DNA of 64,000 nucleotides, taken from positions 1,426,001 through 1,490,000 of the forward strand of contig NZ_AP025184.1 in the NCBI RefSeq assembly GCF_020886055.1, written 5' to 3'. The stretch comes from Flavobacterium ammoniigenes (GTDB lineage: Bacteria; Bacteroidota; Bacteroidia; Flavobacteriales; Flavobacteriaceae). Positions 8,599 through 18,104 of this stretch are shown here, piece after piece. Under the pieces are notes generated by a model, which ran no database searches, was not told the DNA's origin, and saw only the letters and a list, made by a program, of their open reading frames with translations. Position 1 is the first letter of the stretch, and each line of letters opens with the position of its first letter. The translations under genes were made by a program, and so were the position numbers.

Positions 8599-10521
8599 TT
8601 AGGAAACTACTTCTTCTAAATTTTCGTCAAAACTTCTTTTGCCAAATATTGCTTCCAAATCATCTTTAAATATTACTTCTTTCTCAATCAGAATATCAGC
8701 TAATTGATTTAATTTTTCTTTGTTTTCTTCCAATATTTGAATGGCTCTTTGGTATTGACCTTCAATTAAACTAGAAATTTCTTCATCAATCACTTTAGCA
8801 GTTTCATCTGAATAAGGTTTTGAAAAGCTGTATTCACTTTGACCAGAAGAATCATAATAGGTTACATTTCCAATTTTTTCATTCAATCCATAAACGGTTA
8901 CCATTGCTCTAGCTTGGCGAGTTACTTTTTCTAAGTCACTCAAAGCACCAGTTGAAATTCTGTTAAAAATTACTTTTTCAGCAGCTCTTCCTCCCATGGT
9001 TGCACACATTTCGTCTAACATTTGGTCAGGACGAACGATCAAACGCTCTTCAGGTAAATACCAAGCAGCACCTAAACTTTGTCCTCTTGGAACAATTGTT
9101 ACTTTAATTAATGGTGCGGCATGCTCCAACATCCAACTTACTGTGGCGTGACCAGCCTCGTGAATAGCAATTGCTTTTTTCTCCTCAGGAGTTACAATTT
9201 TATTTTTCTTTTCTAATCCGCCAATAATTCGATCTACAGCGTCTAAGAAATCTTGTTTGTCTACAGCAGTTTTATTATTTCTAGCAGCAATTAAAGCCGC
9301 TTCGTTACACACGTTAGCAATGTCAGCTCCTGAAAAACCGGGTGTTTGTTTGGCTAAAAAGTCAACGTCCAAACCTTCCACTTTTTTCAAAGGCGCTAAA
9401 TGTACTTTAAAGATTTCACCGCGTTCGCGAATGTCTGGTAAGTCTACAAAAATTTGTCTGTCAAAACGACCAGCACGCATTAATGCTTTATCTAAAACGT
9501 CTGCACGGTTAGTAGCGGCTAGTACGATAACATTTGAATTGGTTCCAAAACCATCCATCTCTGTTAACAACTGATTCAATGTATTTTCACGTTCGTCGTT
9601 ACCACCTGACATATTGTTTTTTCCTCTAGCTCTACCCACAGCATCAATTTCATCAATGAAGATAATGGCAGGTGCCTTTTCTTTGGCTTGTTTGAATAAA
9701 TCACGCACTCTAGACGCACCAACACCTACAAACATTTCCACAAAATCAGAACCTGACAATGAGAAAAAAGGTACTTGTGCTTCGCCAGCAACTGCTTTGG
9801 CTAACAAGGTTTTACCAGTCCCAGGAGGCCCAACAAGCAATGCTCCTTTCGGAATTTTACCTCCTAAATTGGTGTATTTTTCAGGATTTTTTAAGAATTC
9901 TACGATTTCTTGAATTTCTTCTTTAGCACCTTCTAAACCGGCTACATCTTTGAAAGTAGTTTTAATATCTGTTTTTTCATCAAACAATTTGGCTTTTGAT
10001 TTTCCGATATTGAAAATTTGCCCGCCACCACCAGCTCCACCACCAGACATTCTTCTCATGATGAAGATCCATACGGCAATGATTACAATTATTGGTAATA
10101 GGCTAACAAAAATATCGGTCCAATTGCTTTTTTGTAAGAAGTTGAAATCTTTTAATTTTCCTTCTCCTACCGCTTTTTCTAATTTGGTTTGGAAAATTTG
10201 GTCGTTACCAATTTCTAAAGTGTAGTGAGGACCAGCATTTGGACGATCGAAAACATCTTTCGCTACTTTCGAGTTAGATTTGTCCTTTAAAGCTGCAGCT
10301 GTTAGGTATACTTCTGCTTCACTTTTGTTGTATACAATTACTTTTTCAATTTGTCCTTTTTCAAGTAAATTATTGAATTTAGACGAGGTTAATTGGGCTG
10401 GTTCCTCAAAATTACTTCCGCCAGTCGCAAAACTGATGAAAAGAAAAATAAGAAGAATTCCTACGTAAACTAACCAAGGACTTACTTTAAATTTATTCGG
10501 ATTCGGATTATTATTCGCCAT
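8599..10521 (-). CDS. ftsH: ATP-dependent zinc metalloprotease FtsH
   Basis: 640 residues, membrane-bound AAA+ protease that degrades unfolded or regulatory membrane and cytosolic proteins. Two transmembrane segments (about 14-32 and 137-155) flank a periplasmic domain. The AAA module has Walker A GPPGTGKT at 231-238, Walker B IIFIDEID at 287-294 and the second region of homology near 338-355. The zinc site is HEAGH at 454-458. Length and order are as in the family. It follows rsfS by 15 bases and is closed by a strong hairpin at 8538-8576. Confidence 0.97.
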   Translation of the reverse strand: MANNNPNPNKFKVSPWLVYVGILLIFLFISFATGGSNFEEPAQLTSSKFNNLLEKGQIEKVIVYNKSEAEVYLTAAALKDKSNSKVAKDVFDRPNAGPHYTLEIGNDQIFQTKLEKAVGEGKLKDFNFLQKSNWTDIFVSLLPIIVIIAVWIFIMRRMSGGGAGGGGQIFNIGKSKAKLFDEKTDIKTTFKDVAGLEGAKEEIQEIVEFLKNPEKYTNLGGKIPKGALLVGPPGTGKTLLAKAVAGEAQVPFFSLSGSDFVEMFVGVGASRVRDLFKQAKEKAPAIIFIDEIDAVGRARGKNNMSGGNDERENTLNQLLTEMDGFGTNSNVIVLAATNRADVLDKALMRAGRFDRQIFVDLPDIRERGEIFKVHLAPLKKVEGLDVDFLAKQTPGFSGADIANVCNEAALIAARNNKTAVDKQDFLDAVDRIIGGLEKKNKIVTPEEKKAIAIHEAGHATVSWMLEHAAPLIKVTIVPRGQSLGAAWYLPEERLIVRPDQMLDEMCATMGGRAAEKVIFNRISTGALSDLEKVTRQARAMVTVYGLNEKIGNVTYYDSSGQSEYSFSKPYSDETAKVIDEEISSLIEGQYQRAIQILEENKEKLNQLADILIEKEVIFKDDLEAIFGKRSFDENLEEVVS

Positions 10522-10536
10522 TACTCTTTTTTTTCT

Positions 10537-10908
10537 TTAGTATTTGTTTTCGATTGAAGTAATTTTTGCATCTCCCCAAAGGCTTTCGATATTGTAGTAT
10601 TCACGAATGTGTTTTTGAAATACGTGAACCACAACATTAACATAGTCCATTAAAACCCATTCGGCATTATCAGTACCTTCAACATGCCAAGGCTTGTCTT
10701 TCAATTCTTTGGATACGGTTTTTTGTATGGAGCTTACAATGGCGTTAACCTGAGTGTTAGAGGTTCCGTTGCAGATGATGAAATAATCGCAAACTGCGGT
10801 ATCTATTTCTCTTAAATCTAAGATATCAACATCATTTCCTTTTACTTCTTCGATTCCCTTAATGATGTTTGCAATAAGTGCATCATTATTTATAGTCTTT
10901 TTCGCCAT
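10537..10908 (-). CDS. rsfS: Ribosome silencing factor RsfS
   Basis: 123 residues. RsfS binds the large ribosomal subunit protein L14 and blocks subunit joining when nutrients are low. The family landmarks DYFIICNGTSNTQVNAI (41-57) and KPWHVEGTDNAEWVLMDY (77-94) are plain, and the C-terminal FYNIESLWGD-like end is present as YYNIESLWGDA. It leads into ftsH and is divergent to birA across about 98 bases. Confidence 0.93.
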   Translation of the reverse strand: MAKKTINNDALIANIIKGIEEVKGNDVDILDLREIDTAVCDYFIICNGTSNTQVNAIVSSIQKTVSKELKDKPWHVEGTDNAEWVLMDYVNVVVHVFQKHIREYYNIESLWGDAKITSIENKY

Positions 10909-10927
10909 GAATTATTTTTAATATAAG

Positions 10928-10961
10928 TTGGTAAAGTTACCATTTTTTGTGTTTATTTTTG
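10928..10961 (+). promoter_or_regulatory. Candidate birA promoter
   Basis: TTG at 10928-10930, 23 bases, then TATTTTTG at 10954-10961. It fits TTG-N17-23-TAnnTTTG and lies about 45 bases ahead of the birA ATG. Confidence 0.5.
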
Positions 10962-11006
10962 AACCATTAACAGAATATTAAGTTCTGACTTTCAAAAAAT
11001 AGTTCC

Positions 11007-11735
11007 ATGAAACTAATCAAACTCGATGCCATAGATTCGACCAACGAATTTCTTAAAGGATTATCGGCCCAACAAGATCTTGAAAACTTCACAGTCGTTA
11101 CTGCTGAGAACCAAACTAAAGGAAAGGGACAAAGGGGTGCAGTTTGGAATTCAGAGGTTGGTAAAAACCTAATTATGAGTGTTTTGGTCCGTGATTTTTT
11201 AACGGATATCAATGCTATTTTTAATTTAAATATAGCTTTTTCTTTAGCAGTTATCGCAGCCTTAAAAAAGAAAAATATTCCGGATTTGAGTATTAAATGG
11301 CCCAACGACATTCTGTCAGCCAACAAAAAAATTGGAGGTATTTTGATTGAAAATAGTATTAAAAGTGATGCAGCTATACTTTCAATAGTTGGTTTGGGTT
11401 TAAATGTGAATCAAACAAATTTTGAAGGATTGCCTAAGGCCTCTTCTTTATCAATAATAATCGGACAGAACTTGGACAAAGAAGAATTGCTTTCAGAAAT
11501 TATGGCCAACTTGGAAAAGAACGTTGCTGAGAGTCTACAAAACCCAACGAATTTGCGTCAACAGTATGTAGACTTAATTTATAAAAAAGATATCCCGATG
11601 CCTTTTATGAATCAAAATAATAAAAAATTCATGGGAATAATTCAAGGCATTTCTCCTATTGGAAGATTACTAGTTTTGCTGGTGGACGATTCAGTTGTTG
11701 AATTTGATATCAAAGAAGTTCAAATGTTATACTAA
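11007..11735 (+). CDS. birA: Biotin--[acetyl-CoA-carboxylase] ligase
   Basis: 242 residues, attaches biotin to the carboxyl-carrier protein through biotinyl-AMP. The catalytic domain begins at once with DSTNEFLKG (10-18). The biotinyl-AMP loop reads KGKGQRGAVW near 42-51, and SIKWPNDILSANKKIGGIL near 93-111 is the substrate pocket. There is no N-terminal helix-turn-helix, so this is the enzyme-only form and not a repressor. It is divergent to rsfS-ftsH and ends at a bidirectional hairpin. Confidence 0.93.
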   Translation: MKLIKLDAIDSTNEFLKGLSAQQDLENFTVVTAENQTKGKGQRGAVWNSEVGKNLIMSVLVRDFLTDINAIFNLNIAFSLAVIAALKKKNIPDLSIKWPNDILSANKKIGGILIENSIKSDAAILSIVGLGLNVNQTNFEGLPKASSLSIIIGQNLDKEELLSEIMANLEKNVAESLQNPTNLRQQYVDLIYKKDIPMPFMNQNNKKFMGIIQGISPIGRLLVLLVDDSVVEFDIKEVQMLY

Positions 11736-11771
11736 AAAAAAAGGCTGTAATTCAATTACAGCCGTTTTTTT
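11734..11771. terminator. Bidirectional terminator between birA and the SRPBCC gene
   Basis: GGCTGTAAT at 11743-11751, loop TCA, ATTACAGCC at 11755-11763, with nine A before it and seven T after. It serves both converging genes. Confidence 0.8.
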
Positions 11772-11784
11772 AATTCAGTCGATC

Positions 11785-12177
11785 TTATATTTTGTGCATA
11801 TTTTCTGATAAGGTTTCTATGAATTTTTGAATTGGCCCTTTAATCATCATGGCCATCATTGGATTAAAATCACCTTCAAAATCTAATTTTACATCAGCGC
11901 TATTTTCTGTAACTGTGTCAATTGAAGCGGTTAAAGTAAAAGGTAGTTTGTCGCTAGCAGCACCTAAAACTAATTTACTAGGAGCTACTTTTTCTTTGAT
12001 TACTAATTTGATTTCAGGCATTCCTTTCAAACCAAAAATAAAAGCATCAGCACCAATCACTTCAAATTTTGCAATATTTTCAGGCATTAATTGTTCAAAG
12101 TTTTTCACTTCAGACAATAGATCAAACAATTCTTGAGCTGATTTTTGAACACTTACTTTAGGACTTTCTAAATTCAT
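11785..12177 (-). CDS. SRPBCC (START-like) family protein
   Basis: 130 residues with the helix-grip layout of the polyketide cyclase/START superfamily: helix QKSAQELFDLLSEVKNFEQLMP (12-33), a run of paired strands, and a long C-terminal amphipathic helix GPIQKFIETLSENMHKI. Such proteins bind lipids or other hydrophobic ligands; no ligand can be assigned. It follows pyrE by 16 bases on the same strand and probably shares its transcript. Confidence 0.8.
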   Translation of the reverse strand: MNLESPKVSVQKSAQELFDLLSEVKNFEQLMPENIAKFEVIGADAFIFGLKGMPEIKLVIKEKVAPSKLVLGAASDKLPFTLTASIDTVTENSADVKLDFEGDFNPMMAMMIKGPIQKFIETLSENMHKI

Positions 12178-12193
12178 CTGTTTTAATTTCTAG

Positions 12194-12835
12194 TTACACA
12201 TTCCAAGTTGAAGGATTTACATTCCATTCGCTCAAGGTTTGTTGTTCTTCTTCGGTGATATAGGTTTTGGCTACAGCTAAATTCAATAAGTTTTTGTAAT
12301 TGCTTAAAGTGTATAATTCCACATTAGCTTTTTTGAAATTTTCCTCGGCTACATCAAATCCATAGGTAAATATAGCGGCCATACCTTTGATGTTAGCGCC
12401 TGCTTCTTTCAAAGCTTCTACAGCAAGTAAACTACTATTTCCGGTGCTAATTAAGTCTTCTACTACCACTACATTTTGTCCTTTTTGTAAAAAGCCCTCT
12501 ACTTGATTTTGTCTTCCGTGTTTTTTAGGTTCTGGGCGTACATATACAAAAGGCAATCCCATGCTTTCAGCAACAAGAATACCAATTCCAATAGCTCCAG
12601 TTGCAACACCGGCAATGACGTCTGGTTTCCCAAATTGTTTTTCAATATTTTTGGCAAACTCATCACGAACATAATTTCGGATAGCTGGAAATGAAAGGAT
12701 TAGGCGGTTGTCGCAATAGATTGGCGATTTCCATCCAGAAGCCCATGTAAAAGGATTTCTTGGATTCAATTTAATTGCATTTATTTGCAAAAGCAATTCG
12801 GCTGTTTTTTCGGCTGTTTCTTTATTAAAAATCAT
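12194..12835 (-). CDS. pyrE: Orotate phosphoribosyltransferase
   Basis: 213 residues from the ATG at 12835 (MIFNKETAEK). An upstream in-frame ATG at 12868 would run into the NUDIX gene and the promoter, and is unlikely. The enzyme adds phosphoribosyl pyrophosphate to orotate, giving OMP in pyrimidine synthesis. The PRPP loop VVVVEDLISTGNSSL is in the middle of the protein, and the dimer region KKHGRQNQVEG precedes it. The start codon lies only 7 bases from that of the divergent NUDIX gene. The best promoter (12840-12869) places transcription start at about the ATG itself. Confidence 0.94.
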   Translation of the reverse strand: MIFNKETAEKTAELLLQINAIKLNPRNPFTWASGWKSPIYCDNRLILSFPAIRNYVRDEFAKNIEKQFGKPDVIAGVATGAIGIGILVAESMGLPFVYVRPEPKKHGRQNQVEGFLQKGQNVVVVEDLISTGNSSLLAVEALKEAGANIKGMAAIFTYGFDVAEENFKKANVELYTLSNYKNLLNLAVAKTYITEEEQQTLSEWNVNPSTWNV

Positions 12836-12839
12836 AGCG

Positions 12840-12869
12840 CAAATGTATAAAGTTTTTGTGAACGACAAA
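12840..12869 (-). promoter_or_regulatory. pyrE promoter inside the start of the NUDIX gene
   Basis: Read on the minus strand: TTTG (12866-12869), 18 bases, TACATTTG (12840-12847). This is a full match to the Bacteroidota consensus. The complement of the -7 box contains the NUDIX start codon (ATG at 12843-12845). Transcription should begin within a few bases of the pyrE ATG, which leaves almost no leader. Confidence 0.7.
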
Positions 12870-13442
12870 CCACTTTTTTTAACAAATCATATCTCTAAGG
12901 AGACCGATTTTCAATTGTTTTTGTTAGAAAGTATTGACATCGAACAGCTTATTGTAAAAATTTTTCAAAATAAAATTCAAAAAGCCTATCTCTATCATCC
13001 TGATGAAAAGGAAATTTTGAAGACTTTAAAAGAAAAAATCCCTGTAAATAAAGCGGGAGGAGGTTTAGTATACAACAAAAAAGGGGAGGTGCTCTTTATT
13101 TTTAGAAATGGAAAATGGGATTTACCCAAAGGCGGAACCAACAAAGGCGAAGAAATTGAAGATACCGCTATGCGTGAAGTAGAAGAAGAAACCGGAGTTG
13201 GTCAATTAAAAGTAACCAAAAAGCTCCAAAAAACCTATCACGTATTTAAGCGCAATGGAAAATATCGACTCAAAATTACGCATTGGTTTGAAATGACTTC
13301 TGATTATGAAGGTACACTTGTAGGGCAAGCCGAAGAAGGAATTGAAAAAGTAGCTTGGCTAAGTCCGATACAAATTAAAGAAGCCTTGAAAAACTCCTAT
13401 GAAAATATCAAATTATTATTTGAAGAAGAATCACTCGGATAA
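12843..13442 (+). CDS. NUDIX hydrolase
   Basis: 199 residues. The NUDIX box is complete at 97-119 (GX5EX7REVXEEXGV, from GGTNKGEE to EETGV), so hydrolysis of a nucleoside diphosphate linked to another group is expected. The exact substrate is unknown. An N-terminal domain of about 68 residues precedes the NUDIX fold and has no motif I can name. The gene is divergent to pyrE with a 7-base gap between start codons, so its own promoter must lie inside or overlap pyrE. Confidence 0.9.
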   Translation: MYKVFVNDKPLFLTNHISKETDFQLFLLESIDIEQLIVKIFQNKIQKAYLYHPDEKEILKTLKEKIPVNKAGGGLVYNKKGEVLFIFRNGKWDLPKGGTNKGEEIEDTAMREVEEETGVGQLKVTKKLQKTYHVFKRNGKYRLKITHWFEMTSDYEGTLVGQAEEGIEKVAWLSPIQIKEALKNSYENIKLLFEEESLG

Positions 13443-13509
13443 AAATAATGCCTCAATAAAATTATTTAAATTCTTTTAAGGCATTATATAGTAAGATAAA
13501 TTGCTTTTA

Positions 13510-14727
13510 TTAGATAGTTTTTCTTTCTAACAGTGCCATATAAAATCCATCAAAACCTGAGTCCGAGGCCAATATTTTTCGGTCTTCAACAAAATGAAAT
13601 TGTTTTCCAATTTCAGTATTCAAGAAACGTTGTACTTGTTCTTGGTTTTCTGAAGGTAAAATAGAACAAGTTGCATAGACTAATTTACCACCAGGCTTTA
13701 CAATTTTTGAATAATTCTCCAATACTTCAGCTTGAACTTTTCGAATATTATCGATGAATTCTGGTTGTAATTTCCATTTAGCATCAGGATTTCTTTTTAA
13801 AACTCCCAAACCGCTACATGGTGCGTCAATCAACACACGATCAGCTTTTTCATGTAGTTTTTTGATCACTTTTGTAGAATCAATAATTCGGTATTCTATA
13901 TTGAAAGCGCTGTTTCTTTTAGCTCTTAATTTTAATTGCTTCAATTTACTTTCGTACAAATCCATAGCAATCAATTGGCCTTTATTTTCCATTAAAGATG
14001 CAATATGCAAGGTTTTACCACCAGCACCAGCACAAGTATCTACAACACGCATTCCAGGCTTTACATCAAGAAAAGCAGCTACTAATTGTGAATTGGCATC
14101 TTGTACTTCAAAGAAACCTTGTTTGAAAGCATCTGTTAAGAATACATTGGCTCTTTCTTTTAAAACTAAAGCATCCGGTTGGTCTTTCAAATAATCAGTA
14201 TCGATATTCAAATCCATGAGGATGGCTTTCAGTTTTTCTTTAGTAGTTTTTAATGTATTGACACGAAGAATCACTTTTGCAGGTTGGTTTTGAGCCGTAA
14301 TTTCTTTTGACCAAACTTTCTCACCTAACTCTTTTACACCTAATTCATCCATCCAATCGGGAATAGATTCTTTGAAGGTTCTTATTTTAGATAATTCATC
14401 AAAACGTCCTTTAATTTTTCGTTCAGGGGTTCCATCTAATTGACGCCAATCAGGAATAGGGTAGCCTCTAAGTACAGCCCAAACTGCAAAAATTCGCCAT
14501 AAATTATCTCTATCAAAAGGTTCTTTAACTTCGGCAATTTCTGAATATAATCGTTTCCATCGTACTATTTCATATATTGTTTCAGCAACAAATTTTCTGT
14601 CAGAACTTCCCCAACGTTTGTCTTTTTTTAAAGAACGTGCCACTACTTTGTCAGCATATTCTCCTTCGTTGAAAATGGCATTTAAAGCGTCAATGGTTGT
14701 GTAAACTAAATTTCTATGTAATCTCAT
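13510..14727 (-). CDS. RsmB/NOP family SAM-dependent RNA cytosine methyltransferase
   Basis: 405 residues. It makes 5-methylcytosine in RNA. The SAM site reads VVDTCAGAGGKTLH. The two family cysteines lie in DAPCSGLGVLKRNPDAKW and YATCSILPSENQ. The N-terminal helical part (LVYTTIDALNAIFNEGE) resembles the NusB-like domain of RsmB but diverges. Whether the target is 16S rRNA or another RNA is not decided. It is convergent to the NUDIX gene. Confidence 0.9.
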   Translation of the reverse strand: MRLHRNLVYTTIDALNAIFNEGEYADKVVARSLKKDKRWGSSDRKFVAETIYEIVRWKRLYSEIAEVKEPFDRDNLWRIFAVWAVLRGYPIPDWRQLDGTPERKIKGRFDELSKIRTFKESIPDWMDELGVKELGEKVWSKEITAQNQPAKVILRVNTLKTTKEKLKAILMDLNIDTDYLKDQPDALVLKERANVFLTDAFKQGFFEVQDANSQLVAAFLDVKPGMRVVDTCAGAGGKTLHIASLMENKGQLIAMDLYESKLKQLKLRAKRNSAFNIEYRIIDSTKVIKKLHEKADRVLIDAPCSGLGVLKRNPDAKWKLQPEFIDNIRKVQAEVLENYSKIVKPGGKLVYATCSILPSENQEQVQRFLNTEIGKQFHFVEDRKILASDSGFDGFYMALLERKTI

Positions 14728-14790
14728 TGTAAAAAATTGAAATGCAAAGGTACTATTTATTGATTGGAAAGCTAAAATTTAATAGTTTAA

Positions 14791-14820
14791 ATAAAAAAGA
14801 CACTGTAGCGATACAGTGTC
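14791..14820 (-). terminator. Terminator after kup
   Basis: GACACTGTA (14799-14807), loop GCGA, TACAGTGTC (14812-14820), a perfect 9-bp stem. On the minus strand it is followed by six T. Confidence 0.85.
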
Positions 14821-14843
14821 TTGTCTATATGAAATAAATAGAA

Positions 14844-16805
14844 TTAATTAACTCTTGTTAATCCAATGTTTTCTGGAGCGTGAAGAACCATTGGAAATTT
14901 TTCGATCTTTACAGAACTACTGTCAAGTCCGAATGCTCTCTCTTCAGATAAACTAAGTTTTTTGATGAAGAAATACGAATTCATTACTAATTTTTCATGC
15001 CATAATAAATCACTATCATTAGATAAGAATTTTTCAGACAGAACAAATTTAAAGTCACCTAGAATATTGTTTTTATTCAATGATTCATAACGGCTAGTAA
15101 TGTCTACCTCCCCATTTTTTACCATATCTTTTAATACTTCTCGAAACATTAAATTGATTTTTGTAGGTTCTCTAAAACCTAAATTGAAATCAATACGGTA
15201 AATGTCATCTTTTAAAATTTCAGTTACTTTATATTCAGTTTTGTAAGGCTCAGATAAAATATTAACATGAACAAACCAGTAGATATCGGCTCTTTTAGGT
15301 CTTTTTTGAAGAATAGAATACATAACTTTTTCTTCAATTTCGTCAACTCTACCAGCATTCGTCATGTATACCAAATGAGTTGCATATTTTGGAATGGTTA
15401 AATCAGCACTTAATTCACCCAATACTTTTTTGTAATGTTCAATCTTCACAATTTTGGTGTACGCTTTATTAATTTTCTTGGCTAAATACCAAATGGTCAT
15501 AATTGAAATTAAAGTAAGTGCGATGCACAATGTTACATAACCCCCTTCTGTAAATTTGGTAATATTAGCAGCTAAGAAGCTAAATTCAATTATTAAATAA
15601 ATACTAATTAAAGGAACATACAAGAACCATTTTACTCGTTTCATTATCAAATAAAAATTCAATAAAATGGTTGTCATAATCATACAAAGAATAATTGCTA
15701 AGCCATAGGCATGCTCCATATTACTGGATTCTTCAAAGTGCAAAACGATTCCAACACAACCAAAAAATAGCAACCAGTTGATAGAAGAAATGTATAATTG
15801 TCCTTTCAATTCAGTTGGGTATTTTATTTTGGCTTTAGGCCAAAAGTTCAAACGCATCGCTTCATTAATTAATGTAAATGAACCGCTTATCAACGCTTGC
15901 GATGCAATTACGGCAGCCAAAGTTGCCACTACGATTCCAATTGGTTGAAACCAGTCAGCCATAATTAAATAGAAAGGGTTTCCGTTTTTTCCACCCAAAT
16001 CAGCTAAAGTTTTTCCTTCGTGATGAATTAGGTATGCACCTTGCCCAAAGTAGTTGAGTAGTAATGCTATTTTTACGAAAATCCAACTGATTCGAATATT
16101 TTTTCGTCCACAATGACCCATGTCTGAATACAAGGCTTCAGCTCCAGTCGTACATAGAAACACAAAACCAAGAACAAAGAAACCATCAGGGTGAATTGAA
16201 AGTAATTTGTAGGCATAATAAGGGTTGATAGCCTGAAGTACTTCGGTATGTTTTGCTATTTGAATTCCCCCCAACACGGCTAACATAGTAAACCAAATTA
16301 ACATCATAGGAGCAAAAAATTTTCCTACTAATTTGGTTCCAAATTGCTGAATTGTAAACAATATAAACAAAATTCCAATTACGATCGGAATGGTGTTAAT
16401 TTCAGGATAAAAAGTTCTAACTCCTTCTACAGCAGAAGATACCGATATAGGCGGGGTTATGATGCCATCGGCTAATAAAGCACTACCACCAATAATGGCA
16501 GGTACAATAAGCCATCGTATTTTTGTTTTTTTAACCAAAGCATATAAAGCAAAAATTCCGCCTTCACCATGGTTATCAGCACTTAAAGTGATAAGTACGT
16601 ATTTAATTGTAGTTTGTAGAGTTAATGTCCAAAAAACACAGGATATTCCTCCTAGAACAATATCGGCATTAATAATATGGTCTCCCAAAATGGCTTTCAT
16701 TACGTACAAAGGAGAAGTTCCAATGTCACCATATATAATACCTAAAGAAACTAATAGACCGCCAAGAGTTAATTTACTATGCAGATCTTTGTGCGCTACG
16801 CTCAT
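14844..16805 (-). CDS. kup: KUP/HAK/KT family potassium uptake transporter
   Basis: 653 residues, proton-coupled K+ uptake in the inner membrane. The N-terminal GGLLVSLGIIYGDIGTSPLY is the family hallmark. About 12 membrane segments fill residues 15-445, and a soluble C-terminal domain follows, ending near VLHAPENIGLTRVN. A TAAATTTG element lies about 20 bases upstream of the start, and a hairpin closes the gene, so it is likely transcribed alone. Confidence 0.94.
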   Translation of the reverse strand: MSVAHKDLHSKLTLGGLLVSLGIIYGDIGTSPLYVMKAILGDHIINADIVLGGISCVFWTLTLQTTIKYVLITLSADNHGEGGIFALYALVKKTKIRWLIVPAIIGGSALLADGIITPPISVSSAVEGVRTFYPEINTIPIVIGILFILFTIQQFGTKLVGKFFAPMMLIWFTMLAVLGGIQIAKHTEVLQAINPYYAYKLLSIHPDGFFVLGFVFLCTTGAEALYSDMGHCGRKNIRISWIFVKIALLLNYFGQGAYLIHHEGKTLADLGGKNGNPFYLIMADWFQPIGIVVATLAAVIASQALISGSFTLINEAMRLNFWPKAKIKYPTELKGQLYISSINWLLFFGCVGIVLHFEESSNMEHAYGLAIILCMIMTTILLNFYLIMKRVKWFLYVPLISIYLIIEFSFLAANITKFTEGGYVTLCIALTLISIMTIWYLAKKINKAYTKIVKIEHYKKVLGELSADLTIPKYATHLVYMTNAGRVDEIEEKVMYSILQKRPKRADIYWFVHVNILSEPYKTEYKVTEILKDDIYRIDFNLGFREPTKINLMFREVLKDMVKNGEVDITSRYESLNKNNILGDFKFVLSEKFLSNDSDLLWHEKLVMNSYFFIKKLSLSEERAFGLDSSSVKIEKFPMVLHAPENIGLTRVN

Positions 16806-16826
16806 GATATTTGATTAAAAAGTGGG

Positions 16827-16834
16827 CAAATTTA
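16827..16834 (-). promoter_or_regulatory. -7 element of the kup promoter
   Basis: TAAATTTG on the minus strand, about 20 bases before the ATG. I find no TTG at the right distance upstream, so the -33 part is weak. Confidence 0.45.
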
Positions 16835-16967
16835 CTCTTTTTAAATATATTAGGATTAAAAATTGAAAAAAATCACATTGTAGATTGTTATTTAGTAATT
16901 CATTTTTTCTAGTAGTTTTCCTTCTAAAATTTTGATATCGAATTTTGGTTACGTTTTAACAGATCAA

Positions 16968-16994
16968 TTGCATTTTAAAATAATTGTATTTTAG
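16968..16994 (+). promoter_or_regulatory. Possible promoter of the BNR lipoprotein gene
   Basis: TTG (16968-16970), 16 bases, TATTTTAG (16987-16994). The last box differs by one base from TAnnTTTG and the spacing is one short. It lies 19 bases before the ATG. Confidence 0.3.
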
Positions 16995-17013
16995 CATTCT
17001 AAATGAATATTTT

Positions 17014-18057
17014 ATGAAAAAACTAGTGCTTATTGTAATCGGAATTCTGTTATTTTCTTGTAAATCCACAAATTCAGTTAATAGAGGGGATGCAGTAAAA
17101 ATTGCTCTAGACACTTTATTACAAGATAAAATTAGTATTCGTGCTTTGGTATTGGATCATGATAAGGTTTGGTATGCAGCAGATCAGTCTAGATTTGGTT
17201 GTATCGATTTGAATTCAAATCAAAAAAAAGAAATTAAAATAATCTCTGAAAAAAATGTTGAGTTTAGAAGTATTGCTCAAACCAAAAAGTATGTTTTTAT
17301 TCTAAACGTTGGTAATCCAGCTTTACTATACAAAATTTCAAAAATAGATTTGAGTTATGAATTAGTTTACCAAGAAAATCACGACAAAGTGTTTTACGAT
17401 AGTATGCAATTTTGGAATGATAAGGAAGGGATAGCGATTGGTGACCCAATTGAAGGTAGTTTTTCGGTGATAACAACTAGAGATGGAGGAGCTTCTTGGC
17501 AAAAAACACCTTCGATTCAATGGCCTCAATTGGTAGAAGGTGAGGCTGCTTTTGCGGCGAGTAATACTAATATTGTTATCAAGGGCAATGCTACTTGGGT
17601 GGTATCTGGCGGAAAAAAAGCAAGAGTATTTTACTCAAGTGATAAAGGTAAAAGTTGGTCAGTAGTGGAGACGCCAATTGTTCAAGGAAAGCAAATGACA
17701 GGAATTTTTACAGCCGATTTTTATAATTCAAAAACAGGATTTATTTCCGGTGGGAATTATGAAGTATTGAATCAAAACTTTGATAACAAAGCAGTGACTT
17801 ATGATGGTGGAAAATCCTGGAAATTAGTAGCACAGAATCAGGGTTTTGGATATGCATCTTGCATACAATATATTCCCAATAGTCATGGAAAAGGATTGAT
17901 TAGTGTCGGTGCTTCAGGGATTAATTACTCTAATGATGGTGGTACTAGTTGGAAACAATGTAGTACAGATTCAGGTTTGTTTACCATCAGATTATTGAAT
18001 AAAAATACAGCTATTGCAGCAGGAAAAAATAAAGTGATCCGTATCCGATTTAAATAA
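17014..18057 (+). CDS. BNR/Ycf48-like beta-propeller lipoprotein
   Basis: 347 residues from the ATG at 17014; the frame extends upstream only through a TTG that gives no signal peptide. MKKLVLIVIGILLFSC is a lipoprotein signal with Cys16 as the anchor. The body has repeated Asp-box-like units (TRDGGASWQKT, SSDKGKSWSVV, TYDGGKSWKLV, SNDGGTSWKQC), typical of BNR/sortilin-like propellers and of the photosystem assembly factor Ycf48. Flavobacterial homologues are often labelled oxidoreductase without evidence. I infer a binding or scaffold protein at the envelope, not an enzyme. Confidence 0.82.
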   Translation: MKKLVLIVIGILLFSCKSTNSVNRGDAVKIALDTLLQDKISIRALVLDHDKVWYAADQSRFGCIDLNSNQKKEIKIISEKNVEFRSIAQTKKYVFILNVGNPALLYKISKIDLSYELVYQENHDKVFYDSMQFWNDKEGIAIGDPIEGSFSVITTRDGGASWQKTPSIQWPQLVEGEAAFAASNTNIVIKGNATWVVSGGKKARVFYSSDKGKSWSVVETPIVQGKQMTGIFTADFYNSKTGFISGGNYEVLNQNFDNKAVTYDGGKSWKLVAQNQGFGYASCIQYIPNSHGKGLISVGASGINYSNDGGTSWKQCSTDSGLFTIRLLNKNTAIAAGKNKVIRIRFK

Positions 18058-18058
18058 T

Positions 18059-18086
18059 AAAGCCACTCCGGATGGGAATGGCTTTT
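18059..18086 (+). terminator. Terminator after the BNR lipoprotein gene
   Basis: AAGCCACTCC and GGGAATGGCTTTT form a stem with one mismatch, ending in four T. It lies between converging genes. Confidence 0.6.
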
Positions 18087-18104
18087 GGGGGTATTAATTT
18101 GAAT

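Noticed and set aside
13443..13509. Hairpin TAATGCCT/AGGCATTA between the NUDIX and RNA methyltransferase genes as terminator
   Set aside because: The loop is over 20 bases and no T run follows, so it is weak; I do not list it.
14844..16805. Possible mobile element signatures (inverted repeats, transposase) near kup and elsewhere
   Set aside because: The inverted repeats seen are terminators; no transposase, integrase or target duplication was found in the window.
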